DNA from: Geminicoccaceae bacterium
GTDB taxonomy: Bacteria; Pseudomonadota; Alphaproteobacteria; Geminicoccales; Geminicoccaceae
DNA: 9,103 bases
Assembly (NCBI GenBank): GCA_030824835.1
Contig: JAPJRA010000101.1
Span: 1 to 9,103 of the forward strand
Direction of reading: 5' to 3'
The translations under genes and the position numbers were made by a program. Below are positions 1 through 6,216 of this stretch, in pieces. The notes under the pieces are model-generated. The model was not told where the DNA came from and searched no databases. It worked only from the letters and a program-made list of their open reading frames with translations. Numbering within the stretch: the first letter of the stretch is position 1; every line of letters begins with the position of its first letter.

Positions 1-119
1 GCCAGGGGTCGATGGCAGGCGACCGCTCGCTGGTGGCAGTGGTGCCGCTGCGCGGAAGCGGCTACTCGGGTCAGCTCGTCAGCCGGACCGTGTCATCGTC
101 GCCCAACGCTTCGCCATAG
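1..119 (+). other. possible 3' end of a plus-strand gene entering from the left edge
   Basis: A plus-strand frame is open from the left edge (codons starting at position 3) to a TAG at 117-119. Its codons favour G or C at the third position, about 31 of 38 by hand count, as in the real genes here. The other two plus frames over the same bases do so less clearly. The translated tail contains GDRSLVAVVPLRGSGYSGQ, which I do not recognise. If real, its last 49 bases would overlap the 3' end of the convergent manC gene. With only about 70 bases of independent sequence this is a weak call, and the segment may simply be spacer. Confidence 0.25.
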
Positions 120-1519
120 CCGATCTCGATCAGCTTCAACCGCGTGGTCCCGGGATTGGTGAGCTGATGTGGCGTGCCGCGCGGAACGGTGATCGTCTGA
201 CCGGCGGTGAGCAGGATCTCCTCGTCGCCGTGGCGGACGAGGGCCCTGCCTTCGACGATGACCCAGGTCTCGTCGCGGCCCGGATGGACCTGGAATGTCA
301 GCTGCCCGTTGCCGTCGACCACGACCTCCTTGACCTTGTAGCCGGCGCTGCCCGTGGTCCCGTTCTGGTCGTGCAGGACCGTGAACTGGCCCCATGGCCG
401 CACCTCGCGGGCATGGATCCTGGTCTCGCGCCGCTCGCCCTTGGTCAGGGCATCGACGATGCCGCGCACGGCCTCGCTGTCCTCGCGATCGACCACCATG
501 ACCGCATCGGCCGTCTCGATGACGGCGAGCCCGTGCACCCCGGCCACGGCCACCAGCCGGTTCTCCGAGCGGATCAGGTTGTCGCGGGCACCGATCGCCA
601 CCGTGTCGCCCTGGCGCGCATTGCCCTGGTCGTCCTTGTCCATCAGCTCCCAGATCGCATGCCACGAGCCGACATCGGACCAGCGCGGGTCGGCCGGGAC
701 GACCGCGACGTGGCTCGATTGTTCCATCACCGCCTTGTCGATCGGCTGCGAGCGGATCTGCGCATAGGCCGCGGCATCGAGGCCCGCGCTTGCGGTGTTG
801 GCCGGATCGGGGCAGGCGGCGCGGGTCGCGGTCAGGATGTCGGGTGCCCAGCGCTCCAGCTCCGCCAGCATCTGGCCCGCCTGGAACACGAACATGCCGC
901 TATTCCAGAGATTGGTTCCGCTGGCGAGCAGGCTGGCCGCGATCGCCCGATTGGGCTTCTCGATGAAGCGCTCGACCCGATGCACCTCGGGCGTGCCCGG
1001 CAACGCTTCCGCGGGAGCGATCCAGCCGAAGCCGGTCTCGGGCCGTGACGGCGTGATCCCGAACGTGACCAGCCAGCCCTGCGTCGCCGCGGCGACGGCC
1101 GGGCGTAGAGCGCCGTAGAGGGCCGCCTGGTCCAGCATGAGATGGTCCGACGGGCAGACCCACAGCACGGCCTCGCGCCCGAACACCGCCGCGGCATGCA
1201 GCGATGCCAGCGCCACGGCGGCGGCCGTATTGCGCGCCGACGGCTCCAGTAGCAGATGATCCTGGAGGTGGGGTTCGAGCGCCTGGTACTGGCGCCGGAT
1301 CAGGACCGCCTGGCCGGCGGCGGCCACGGTGATCACCTGTGCCGCGGCGGCCACGCCCAGGGCCCGCCGGGCCGTCGTCTGCAGGAGCGACTCCTCGCCG
1401 AACAGCTCCACCAGGTGCTTCGGGAATGCCGCACGGCTCACCGGCCACAGGCGGGTCCCGGAACCCCCGGCCAGGATGGTCGGCACCAGGGTGGCGTCGA
1501 ATGTCTCGGTCATGCGCAT
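71..1519 (-). CDS. manC: mannose-1-phosphate guanylyltransferase / mannose-6-phosphate isomerase (ManC/AlgA type)
   Basis: The predicted product (482 aa, normal length for the family) is a cytoplasmic bifunctional enzyme. The family converts fructose-6-phosphate to mannose-6-phosphate and then mannose-1-phosphate plus GTP to GDP-mannose, for exopolysaccharide, O-antigen or capsule. The N-terminal nucleotidyltransferase domain carries the signature ILAGGSGTRLWPVSR near residues 15-29, with FPKH just after it, PSDH near 123, FIEKP near 185-189 (candidate catalytic Lys188) and WSDVGSW near 280. The C-terminal cupin (about 370-480) has QVHPGRDETW near 410-419, PHQLTNPG near 450 and the typical ending LGDDDTVR. 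The usual type II isomerase motif HHHRxEHW is altered here, although Gln410, His412, Glu417 and His451 could still form a metal site. ATG at 1519 and ATG at 1513 are both possible starts; neither has a convincing Shine-Dalgarno sequence. The gene stands alone on its strand, divergent from the acyl-CoA synthetase operon. Family assignment is very secure; isomerase activity is less so. Confidence 0.95.
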   Translation of the reverse strand: MRMTETFDATLVPTILAGGSGTRLWPVSRAAFPKHLVELFGEESLLQTTARRALGVAAAAQVITVAAAGQAVLIRRQYQALEPHLQDHLLLEPSARNTAAAVALASLHAAAVFGREAVLWVCPSDHLMLDQAALYGALRPAVAAATQGWLVTFGITPSRPETGFGWIAPAEALPGTPEVHRVERFIEKPNRAIAASLLASGTNLWNSGMFVFQAGQMLAELERWAPDILTATRAACPDPANTASAGLDAAAYAQIRSQPIDKAVMEQSSHVAVVPADPRWSDVGSWHAIWELMDKDDQGNARQGDTVAIGARDNLIRSENRLVAVAGVHGLAVIETADAVMVVDREDSEAVRGIVDALTKGERRETRIHAREVRPWGQFTVLHDQNGTTGSAGYKVKEVVVDGNGQLTFQVHPGRDETWVIVEGRALVRHGDEEILLTAGQTITVPRGTPHQLTNPGTTRLKLIEIGYGEALGDDDTVRLTS

Positions 1520-1536
1520 CGAACCAACACGACAGG

Positions 1537-1667
1537 GTTGCCGGCCGTACCGGGGGCCGGATAAGTGCGCGCAAGTTGCCGTGTTGCGGTGCACACCGCA
1601 ACCGCTCTTGCCCCGCCGGATACCCTCGGTACGAGCCCGCTTGACGCACCGGACGGCGCACGGCAAC
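1537..1667. promoter_or_regulatory. cluster of five GTTGC(C/G)G heptamers between manC and the acyl-CoA synthetase
   Basis: The 177-base divergent intergenic region holds GTTGCCG at 1537-1543 and 1575-1581 and GTTGCGG at 1583-1589. The reverse complements CCGCAAC at 1596-1602 and CGGCAAC at 1661-1667 follow. The third and fourth copies form the arms of a perfect palindrome. I infer a set of half-sites for a DNA-binding regulator of one or both flanking units. No regulator gene lies in the window, and I could not place confident -35/-10 elements. Confidence 0.4.
1583..1602. promoter_or_regulatory. perfect 20-bp palindrome, candidate operator
   Basis: GTTGCGGTG and CACCGCAAC are exact inverted repeats of 9 bp separated by CA. 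The symmetry of two closely spaced half-sites fits a dimeric repressor of the TetR, LacI or GntR kind better than a terminator, because no T-run follows on either strand. It lies 94 bases upstream of the acyl-CoA synthetase start and 63 bases upstream of the manC start. The function is inferred from symmetry and position only. Confidence 0.5.
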
Positions 1668-1685
1668 GCTTGCCCGCCGCATCGC

Positions 1686-1692
1686 AGGGAGG
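1686..1692 (+). promoter_or_regulatory. ribosome binding site that sets the acyl-CoA synthetase start
   Basis: AGGGAGG ends 4 bases before ATG 1697. The open frame continues upstream to an ATG at 1565, but the added 44 residues show no family resemblance and cross the palindrome at 1583-1602. This strong Shine-Dalgarno sequence therefore supports 1697 as the true start. Confidence 0.8.
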
Positions 1693-1696
1693 ACGC

Positions 1697-3352
1697 ATGC
1701 CAAACGCCCCGCACCGGATCAGGCATCCGGACCACGGCCCCTATGCAGCCGGCCTGGAGCGGAACGATGCCAATCATGCGCCGTTGACGCCGCTGTCGTT
1801 CCTGCTGCGGACGGCTGCCGTCTATCCCGACCGCTTGGCGGTGGTGCACGGCCACCTGCGCTACAGTTACCGGGATCTGCTCGAGCGCTCGCTGCGGCTG
1901 GCCTCGGCCCTGCAGCGGCGCGGCATCGGTCCGGGCGACACGGTGGCGGCGATGCTGCCCAACATCCCGGCGATGCTGGAAGCTCACCACGGCGTGCCGA
2001 TGTGCGGCGCGGTGCTCAACTCCCTCAACACCCGGCTCGACGCCGGGGCCTTGGCCTTCATGCTGGAGCACGGCGAGGCCAAGGCGCTGATCACGGACAC
2101 CGAATATGCGCCGCTGATGCGCGAGGCGGCGCACCGCGCGGGCAAGGAACTGCTGGTCGTCGACGTCGACGATCCGGAGGGCCCAGGCGGCGAGCGGATA
2201 GGCTCGATCGAGTACGAGGCCCTGCTGGCCGAGGGTGACCCGGGCTTCGCACCGATTTGGCCGGCCGACGAATGGCAGGCGGTGGCGCTCAACTACACCT
2301 CCGGCACGACCGGCAATCCGAAGGGGGTCGTCTACCATCACCGCGGCGCCCACCTGAACGCCGTCGGCAATATCCTGGTCTGGAGCATGCCGCAGTTTCC
2401 GGTCTATCTCTGGACGCTGCCGATGTTCCACTGCAACGGCTGGTGTTTCCCCTGGTCCATCGTGCTGCAGGCCGGAACCCAAGTCTGCCTGCGGCGTGTG
2501 GCGAGCGAGACCATCTTCGCGGCGCTGGCCGATCACGGGGTGACGCATCTCTGCGGGGCGCCCATCATCATGAGCATGCTGGTCGACGCCCCGGACTCCG
2601 CCCGGCGTCCGTTCGCGCAGAAAGTGCGCATGATGACCGCCGCCGCCGCACCGCCGGCGGCCGTGCTCGAGAAGATGGAGCGGCTCGGGGTGGAGGTCAC
2701 CCATGTCTACGGCCTGACCGAGGTCTATGGCCCGGCCACGGTCTGCGCGGTGCAGGAGGAATGGGCCGACCTCGATGCCGAGGCGCGTTCGCGCAAGCTC
2801 GCCCGCCAGGGCGTGCCCTATCCGGTGCTCGAGGGGCTGGCGGTCATGGATCCGGAGACGATGGTGCCGGTGCCGCCCGATGGACGGACGATCGGCGAGA
2901 TCATGATGCGCGGCCACGACGTGATGAAGGGCTATCTGAAGAACCCGACCGCCACCGAGGCTGCTTTCGCGGGTGGCTGGTTCCACACCGGCGACCTCGC
3001 CGTGATGCACCCCGACGGCTATGTAGAGATCAAGGACCGTTCCAAGGACATCATCATCTCCGGTGGCGAGAACATCAGCTCCATTGAGATCGAGGGTGCC
3101 CTCTTCCGTCATCCGGCCGTGCTGGATGCCGCCGTTGTCGCCAGGCCAGACGAGCGCTGGGGTGAGACCCCGTGCGCCTTCGTGACCCTGCGCGACGGGT
3201 GCACTGCCACGGCAGAGGAGCTGATCCTGCACTGCCGTCAGGAAATGGCCCACTACAAGGCGCCGCGCACCGTCGTGTTCGGCCCGCTGCCCAAGACCTC
3301 GACCGGAAAGATCCAGAAGTTCGAGCTGCGCGAACGCGCTAAGAGACTCTGA
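1697..3352 (+). CDS. AMP-forming acyl-CoA synthetase (short/medium-chain, DmdB/AAE-like)
   Basis: This 551-aa enzyme of the ANL (acyl-CoA synthetase/NRPS adenylation/luciferase) superfamily should activate a carboxylic acid with ATP to an acyl-adenylate and then to a CoA thioester in the cytoplasm. All core motifs are visible: the phosphate-binding loop YTSGTTGNPKG (200-210), YGLTEVYGP (338-346), the FHTGD hinge region (429-433), DRSKDIIISGGENIS (447-461) and PKTSTGK with the catalytic Lys538. The N-terminal stretch HAPLTPLSFLLRTAAVYPDR and the VPMCGAVLNSLNTRLD segment resemble the subfamily containing plant AAE7/ACN1 and bacterial 3-methylmercaptopropionyl-CoA ligase-like proteins. The exact acid cannot be read from the sequence. 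It is the first gene of a three-gene operon, 29 bases before the SDR. The start is fixed by the ribosome binding site at 1686-1692; the long antisense frame covering it is a composition artefact. Confidence 0.93.
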   Translation: MPNAPHRIRHPDHGPYAAGLERNDANHAPLTPLSFLLRTAAVYPDRLAVVHGHLRYSYRDLLERSLRLASALQRRGIGPGDTVAAMLPNIPAMLEAHHGVPMCGAVLNSLNTRLDAGALAFMLEHGEAKALITDTEYAPLMREAAHRAGKELLVVDVDDPEGPGGERIGSIEYEALLAEGDPGFAPIWPADEWQAVALNYTSGTTGNPKGVVYHHRGAHLNAVGNILVWSMPQFPVYLWTLPMFHCNGWCFPWSIVLQAGTQVCLRRVASETIFAALADHGVTHLCGAPIIMSMLVDAPDSARRPFAQKVRMMTAAAAPPAAVLEKMERLGVEVTHVYGLTEVYGPATVCAVQEEWADLDAEARSRKLARQGVPYPVLEGLAVMDPETMVPVPPDGRTIGEIMMRGHDVMKGYLKNPTATEAAFAGGWFHTGDLAVMHPDGYVEIKDRSKDIIISGGENISSIEIEGALFRHPAVLDAAVVARPDERWGETPCAFVTLRDGCTATAEELILHCRQEMAHYKAPRTVVFGPLPKTSTGKIQKFELRERAKRL

Positions 3353-3366
3353 CCAACGAAGATACA

Positions 3367-3372
3367 GGGAGG
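3367..3372 (+). promoter_or_regulatory. ribosome binding site of the SDR gene
   Basis: GGGAGG ends 9 bases before ATG 3382, in the 29-base gap after the acyl-CoA synthetase stop. It resembles the site in front of the first gene of the operon and supports 3382 as the start. Confidence 0.75.
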
Positions 3373-3381
3373 CAGGACAGC

Positions 3382-4128
3382 ATGGCCAAGGTTCTTCTGG
3401 TCACCGGTGGCTCGCGGGGCATCGGTGCCGCGATCTGCCGTCTTGGTGGCCGCGACGGCTACGATGTCGCCGTCAACTACGCCGGCCGGGCCGACGCTGC
3501 CGAGGCGGTCGCCGCCGACGTCCGCGCGGCCGGTCAGCGTGCGATCACCGTGAAGGCCAACATCAACGACGAGCATGCGGTGGCGTCCATGTTCGAGCGT
3601 TGTGCCGCCGAGCTCGGGCCGGTGGATGCGTTCGTGAGCAATGCCGGCATCATCCACAAGACCGCACCTCTGGCCGACATTCCCGTGGCCGAGATCCGTC
3701 AAGTCGTCGACGTCGACCTGACGGCGCATCTGATCTGCTGTCGCGAGGCCGTACGGCGGATGTCGACCAAACGCGGCGGCAAGGGTGGTGCCATCGTGCT
3801 GATGTCGTCCATGGCCTCCGAGCTCTATGGCGCTGGCGGTTTCATTCCCTACGGTGCTGCCAAGGGTGGCATCGACGTGCTGACCATGGGGCTCGGCAAG
3901 GAGGTCGCCGCCGAAGGCATCCGCGTCACCGGCCTGCGCCCCGGGCTGATCGACACGGACATCCAGAGCGATACCGGGGTCGAGAACCGCATCGCCCGCT
4001 TCGGGCCCACGGTGCCGATCGGGCGTGGCGGCACCGCCGAGGAGGTGGCCGAGGCGGCGCTCTGGCTGCTTTCCGACAAGGCGTCCTACGTCACGGCAAC
4101 CTTGTTCAATGTTTCGGGCGGCCGTTGA
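3382..4128 (+). CDS. short-chain dehydrogenase/reductase (classical SDR, YgfF-like)
   Basis: The 248-aa product has the length and motifs of a classical Rossmann-fold NAD(P)-dependent alcohol or ketone oxidoreductase. TGGSRGIG (8-15) binds the dinucleotide. NAG (87-89) is the structural motif. Ser143, Tyr157 and Lys161 in MSSMAS...YGAAK form the likely catalytic set. RPGLIDTDI (186-194) and the ending ASYVTATLFNVSGG are typical of sugar-dehydrogenase or YgfF-like members. Two usual features differ: VKANIND has Asn60 where an Asp that contacts adenine is common, and RVTGLRPG replaces the common RVNAVRPG. The segment after the second strand (VNYAGRADAAE) lacks the Arg often seen after NY in NADP-preferring enzymes, so the cofactor is uncertain. 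The substrate is unknown. It lies between the CoA ligase (29-base gap) and the FAH protein (14-base gap), so it probably acts on an intermediate of the same pathway. Confidence 0.92.
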   Translation: MAKVLLVTGGSRGIGAAICRLGGRDGYDVAVNYAGRADAAEAVAADVRAAGQRAITVKANINDEHAVASMFERCAAELGPVDAFVSNAGIIHKTAPLADIPVAEIRQVVDVDLTAHLICCREAVRRMSTKRGGKGGAIVLMSSMASELYGAGGFIPYGAAKGGIDVLTMGLGKEVAAEGIRVTGLRPGLIDTDIQSDTGVENRIARFGPTVPIGRGGTAEEVAEAALWLLSDKASYVTATLFNVSGGR

Positions 4129-4134
4129 GCCGTG

Positions 4135-4139
4135 AAGGA
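4135..4139 (+). promoter_or_regulatory. ribosome binding site of the FAH-family gene; bears on its start
   Basis: AAGGA lies in the 14-base gap after the SDR stop. It is only 3 bases from ATG 4143 but 9 bases from the in-frame ATG 4149. Normal spacing therefore favours 4149 and a protein beginning MDEHLSV. Confidence 0.55.
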
Positions 4140-4142
4140 TGA

Positions 4143-5327
4143 ATGGCGATGGACGAGCATCTCAGCGTAGCAGCTACCTTGCCCAAGGATGACGGCGCGG
4201 CCGTTCTGGTGGGCCGGATCTGGCTGCCGGGCGAGCCGGCAGGTCCGGCGGTGGTGGCGATCCGTGATGGTCAAGTGTTCGATCTGACTCACCTCGTGCC
4301 CACCATGAGCGAGCTGTGCAACGCTCCGGACCCGCTGGCCCTGGCCCGCTCGTCGGAGGCACGTCAGCTCGGCGAGCTGGCCCCAATCCTGGCGAACAGC
4401 CGCTGGGACCGGCGGGATCCCTCCACGCCGTGGCTGCTCGCACCGGTCGACCTGCAGGCGCTCAAGGCTGCCGGGGTCACCTTCGCCAAGAGCATGCTGG
4501 AACGCGTGGTCGAGGAGCAGACCAAGGGCGATCCGAGTCGGGCGCCGGCCATTCGCGAGCGGATCGAGAGCATCGTCGGTGCGGATCTCCGGGCCGTACG
4601 GCCAGGCTCGGACGCGGCGATACGCCTCAAGGAGCACCTCGTCGCGCAGGGCGCCTGGTCGCAATATCTGGAGGTCGGCATCGGCGCCGACGCCGAGATC
4701 TTCACCAAGTCGCAGCCGATGTCGGCGGTCGGGCACGGGGCCGAGGTCGGCATCCTGCCGGCGTCGCATTGGAACAACCCGGAGCCCGAGCTGGTCCTGG
4801 TGGTCAGCGCTGCCGGGCGGATCGTCGGCGCCACGCTCGGCAACGACGTCAATCTACGGGACATTGAAGGCCGCAGCGCCCTGCTGCTAGGCAAGGCAAA
4901 GGACAATAATGCCTCGTGCAGCCTTGGCCCGTTCATTCGGCTGGCCGACACCACCTTCGGCCTCGAGGCCATGCGCATGGCCGAGGTCGAGCTGCAGGTC
5001 GTGGGCGATGACGGCTTCCGCCTGGAAGCGGTCAGCTCGATGAGCGAGATCAGCCGCGATATCGAGGATCTGGCAAGGCAAGCGATCGGCACCCATCACG
5101 CCTATCCCGACGGTCTGGTCCTGTTCTGCGGGACGATGTTCGCACCCGTAGTCGACCGCGACGCGCCTGGACTCGGTTTCACGCACCATCCCGGCGACAT
5201 CGTCACGATCAGCTCGCCGGCATTGGGAGCCCTGGCCAACCGCGTCAACCATTGCACGCAGATCGAGCCCTGGAACTTCGGTGCCGGCGCACTGATGCGT
5301 AACCTCAGTAAAAGAGGCCTGCTCTAG
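4143..5327 (+). CDS. fumarylacetoacetate hydrolase-family protein, XylX-like 2-keto-3-deoxy-sugar-acid dehydratase candidate
   Basis: This 394-aa (or 392-aa) protein belongs to the FAH superfamily of metal-dependent hydrolases, lyases and dehydratases. It is longer than the common FAH hydrolases of about 280 aa and has the two-part build I recall for Caulobacter XylX, the 2-keto-3-deoxy-D-xylonate dehydratase. Shared elements include LLAPVDLQALKAAGVTF (98-114), WSQYLEVGIG.DAEIFTK (172-189), SHWNNPEPE (208-216), GNDVNLRDIEGRSALLL (233-249), KAKDNNASC (251-259), YPDGLVLFCGTMFAP (321-335) and the terminal RGLL. Glu214, Glu216 and Asp235 are the likely metal ligands. If the resemblance holds, it would dehydrate a 2-keto-3-deoxy acid towards 2-oxoglutarate semialdehyde or a homologue. 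It is the last gene of the operon. The companion aldonate dehydratase and semialdehyde dehydrogenase of a Weimberg-type pathway are not in the window, so hydrolysis of another diketo acid remains possible. Confidence 0.88.
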   Translation: MAMDEHLSVAATLPKDDGAAVLVGRIWLPGEPAGPAVVAIRDGQVFDLTHLVPTMSELCNAPDPLALARSSEARQLGELAPILANSRWDRRDPSTPWLLAPVDLQALKAAGVTFAKSMLERVVEEQTKGDPSRAPAIRERIESIVGADLRAVRPGSDAAIRLKEHLVAQGAWSQYLEVGIGADAEIFTKSQPMSAVGHGAEVGILPASHWNNPEPELVLVVSAAGRIVGATLGNDVNLRDIEGRSALLLGKAKDNNASCSLGPFIRLADTTFGLEAMRMAEVELQVVGDDGFRLEAVSSMSEISRDIEDLARQAIGTHHAYPDGLVLFCGTMFAPVVDRDAPGLGFTHHPGDIVTISSPALGALANRVNHCTQIEPWNFGAGALMRNLSKRGLL

Positions 5328-5349
5328 CCGTCTATAGTCCAGAACGAGA

Positions 5350-5372
5350 AACGGGGCCAATCTGGCCCCGTT
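5350..5372. terminator. shared terminator hairpin between convergent units
   Basis: AACGGGGCCA and TGGCCCCGTT form a perfect 10-bp stem with a 3-base loop. It lies between the FAH stop (5327) and the stop of the convergent YdcH gene (5382). On the minus strand the stem is followed by the T-rich TTTCTCGTTCT, so it looks best as an intrinsic terminator of the YdcH transcript. On the plus strand no T-run follows, so termination of the operon there would be weaker or need another factor. Confidence 0.75.
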
Positions 5373-5381
5373 GCAGCTGAG

Positions 5382-5582
5382 CTATGCCACTCCGGCAACC
5401 AAACCCTTCAGGTCCGGCGTGTGGCGGAGGCGTTCGATCTCTTCCTTAAGTCGCAGTTTTTCTTTCTTCATACGCACGAGGGACACTTGGTCCGGCATTG
5501 GCCTGTGCAGCTCTTCGTCGATGAGATGTTCGAGATGAGCGTGTTTGTTGCGCAGGCTGTCGACGTGCTCCTGAACGGACAT
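5382..5582 (-). CDS. YdcH/DUF465-family small coiled-coil protein (copy 1)
   Basis: This 66-aa basic/acidic helical protein has the pattern of the YdcH (DUF465) family: a first helix VDSLRNKHAHLEHLIDEEL (8-26), a turn with PMPDQVSLVRMKKEK (28-42), and a second helix KLRLKEEIERLR. The family is widespread in Proteobacteria and lacks an established biochemical function. No membrane segment or signal peptide is visible, so it should be cytoplasmic. The start at 5582 is supported by GGGAGGG about 10 bases upstream on the minus strand. It ends in TAG 9 bases before the terminator stem at 5350-5372. The gap of 117 bases to the upstream TIGR02444 gene suggests its own promoter, which I could not place with confidence. 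A second family member lies at 7332-7541. Confidence 0.85.
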   Translation of the reverse strand: MSVQEHVDSLRNKHAHLEHLIDEELHRPMPDQVSLVRMKKEKLRLKEEIERLRHTPDLKGLVAGVA

Positions 5583-5699
5583 TGTTTGGGAACCCTCCCG
5601 AGGTCATCCGACAGACATTAACAACGTAGTGACAACTGCGGGGCATTTCCACCACAAATAGGCTGCTGGCCCGTGACAAGTAGGCCAAGGCGCCCTCGC

Positions 5700-6212
5700 T
5701 CACGGAGCGGCCGCGGGAGGCCCGAACGCCAATTCCAGCAGCAGAGCGGCTTCCGTCGTGCTTATGATCCTGCCCAGCCCGAGTGCACGAAGGTCGTCGC
5801 GTGCCGTGGCGACGTCGGGCTTGCCGGGATGGATGCTGCCTACGGCACCCTCCAGCAGCAGCTGCTCGGCCTGCTCCAGCGCCAGCTCGAGTTCCGCCAG
5901 CCGACCGCGCCAGAGGTCGATCGCTTCCGGCCACGGCAGGTGGGGGGATGCTCGGCGCTGCTTCAGCCGACGGCGGACCCGCCTCAACGGGGTGACCAAC
6001 GGGCGCTGCCAATGCGCGCCCAGACGGGCAAGGTGACGGCCTGTGGCCGGCTCGAGGCGGTGGCCCATCGTGCCGAGCCAGATCGCCAACAGCAGCAGGT
6101 TCACGTCGACGCGGTGACGATCCTGTAAAGCGAGGCAGGCCGACGCCACGCCGGGCCGCTGATAGAAGTCCAGCGAGAACCGCCAGAATGCGGAAAATGG
6201 CAGCGTAACGAT
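5700..6212 (-). CDS. TIGR02444/DUF2390-family protein of unknown function, 5' end unclear
   Basis: The reading frame contains FWRFSLDFYQRPGVASACLA followed by LQDRHRVDVNLLLLAIWLG, the conserved opening of the TIGR02444 (DUF2390) family. After it come a Trp/Leu-rich helical middle (PWPEAIDLWRGRLAELELAL) and an Ala/Leu-rich end. The family has no known activity; members are about 160-180 aa, which fits. The start is a puzzle. No ATG, GTG or TTG lies in frame just before the conserved block. The only canonical start upstream is GTG 6410, which would overlap glk by about 194 bases. The next inside is GTG 6149, which would remove the conserved first helix. The ATC at 6212, 4 bases past the glk stop, is used here as a placeholder boundary; CTG 6203 is another option. 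Translation coupled to glk termination is plausible. The family call is good and the start is uncertain. Confidence 0.72.
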   Translation of the reverse strand: MVTLPFSAFWRFSLDFYQRPGVASACLALQDRHRVDVNLLLLAIWLGTMGHRLEPATGRHLARLGAHWQRPLVTPLRRVRRRLKQRRASPHLPWPEAIDLWRGRLAELELALEQAEQLLLEGAVGSIHPGKPDVATARDDLRALGLGRIISTTEAALLLELAFGPPAAAP

Positions 6213-6216
6213 CGCG

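Noticed and set aside
167..1048. 293-codon plus-strand frame opposite manC
   Set aside because: Shadow of the manC codon bias; no domain or ribosome binding site.
1641..1669. TTGACG at 1641-1646 as a -35 element
   Set aside because: The hexamer is good, but at 17-18 bases downstream only CAACGC/AACGCT is present, a poor -10.
1565..1696. Upstream extension of the acyl-CoA synthetase to ATG 1565
   Set aside because: The 44 added residues lack family resemblance and cross the palindrome; a strong Shine-Dalgarno sequence sits at 1686-1692.
1520..3253. Minus-strand open frame running antisense through the acyl-CoA synthetase and in frame into manC, giving a 1060-residue product
   Set aside because: The extra 578 residues are Arg/His/Gly-rich with no recognisable domain, and the opposite strand encodes a complete ANL enzyme with all motifs. 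Lack of stops comes from high-GC codon bias. manC starts near 1519.
5583..5699. Terminator for glk-TIGR02444 and promoter for YdcH copy 1
   Set aside because: Only a 5-bp TGGCC/GGCCA inverted repeat with a long loop and scattered TTGTCA-like hexamers with wrong spacing were found; nothing firm enough to annotate.
5446..6012. 188-codon minus-strand frame across the YdcH/TIGR02444 gap
   Set aside because: It overlaps the conserved TIGR02444 and YdcH frames, is rich in Arg, Ala and Ser, and matches no family I recognise.
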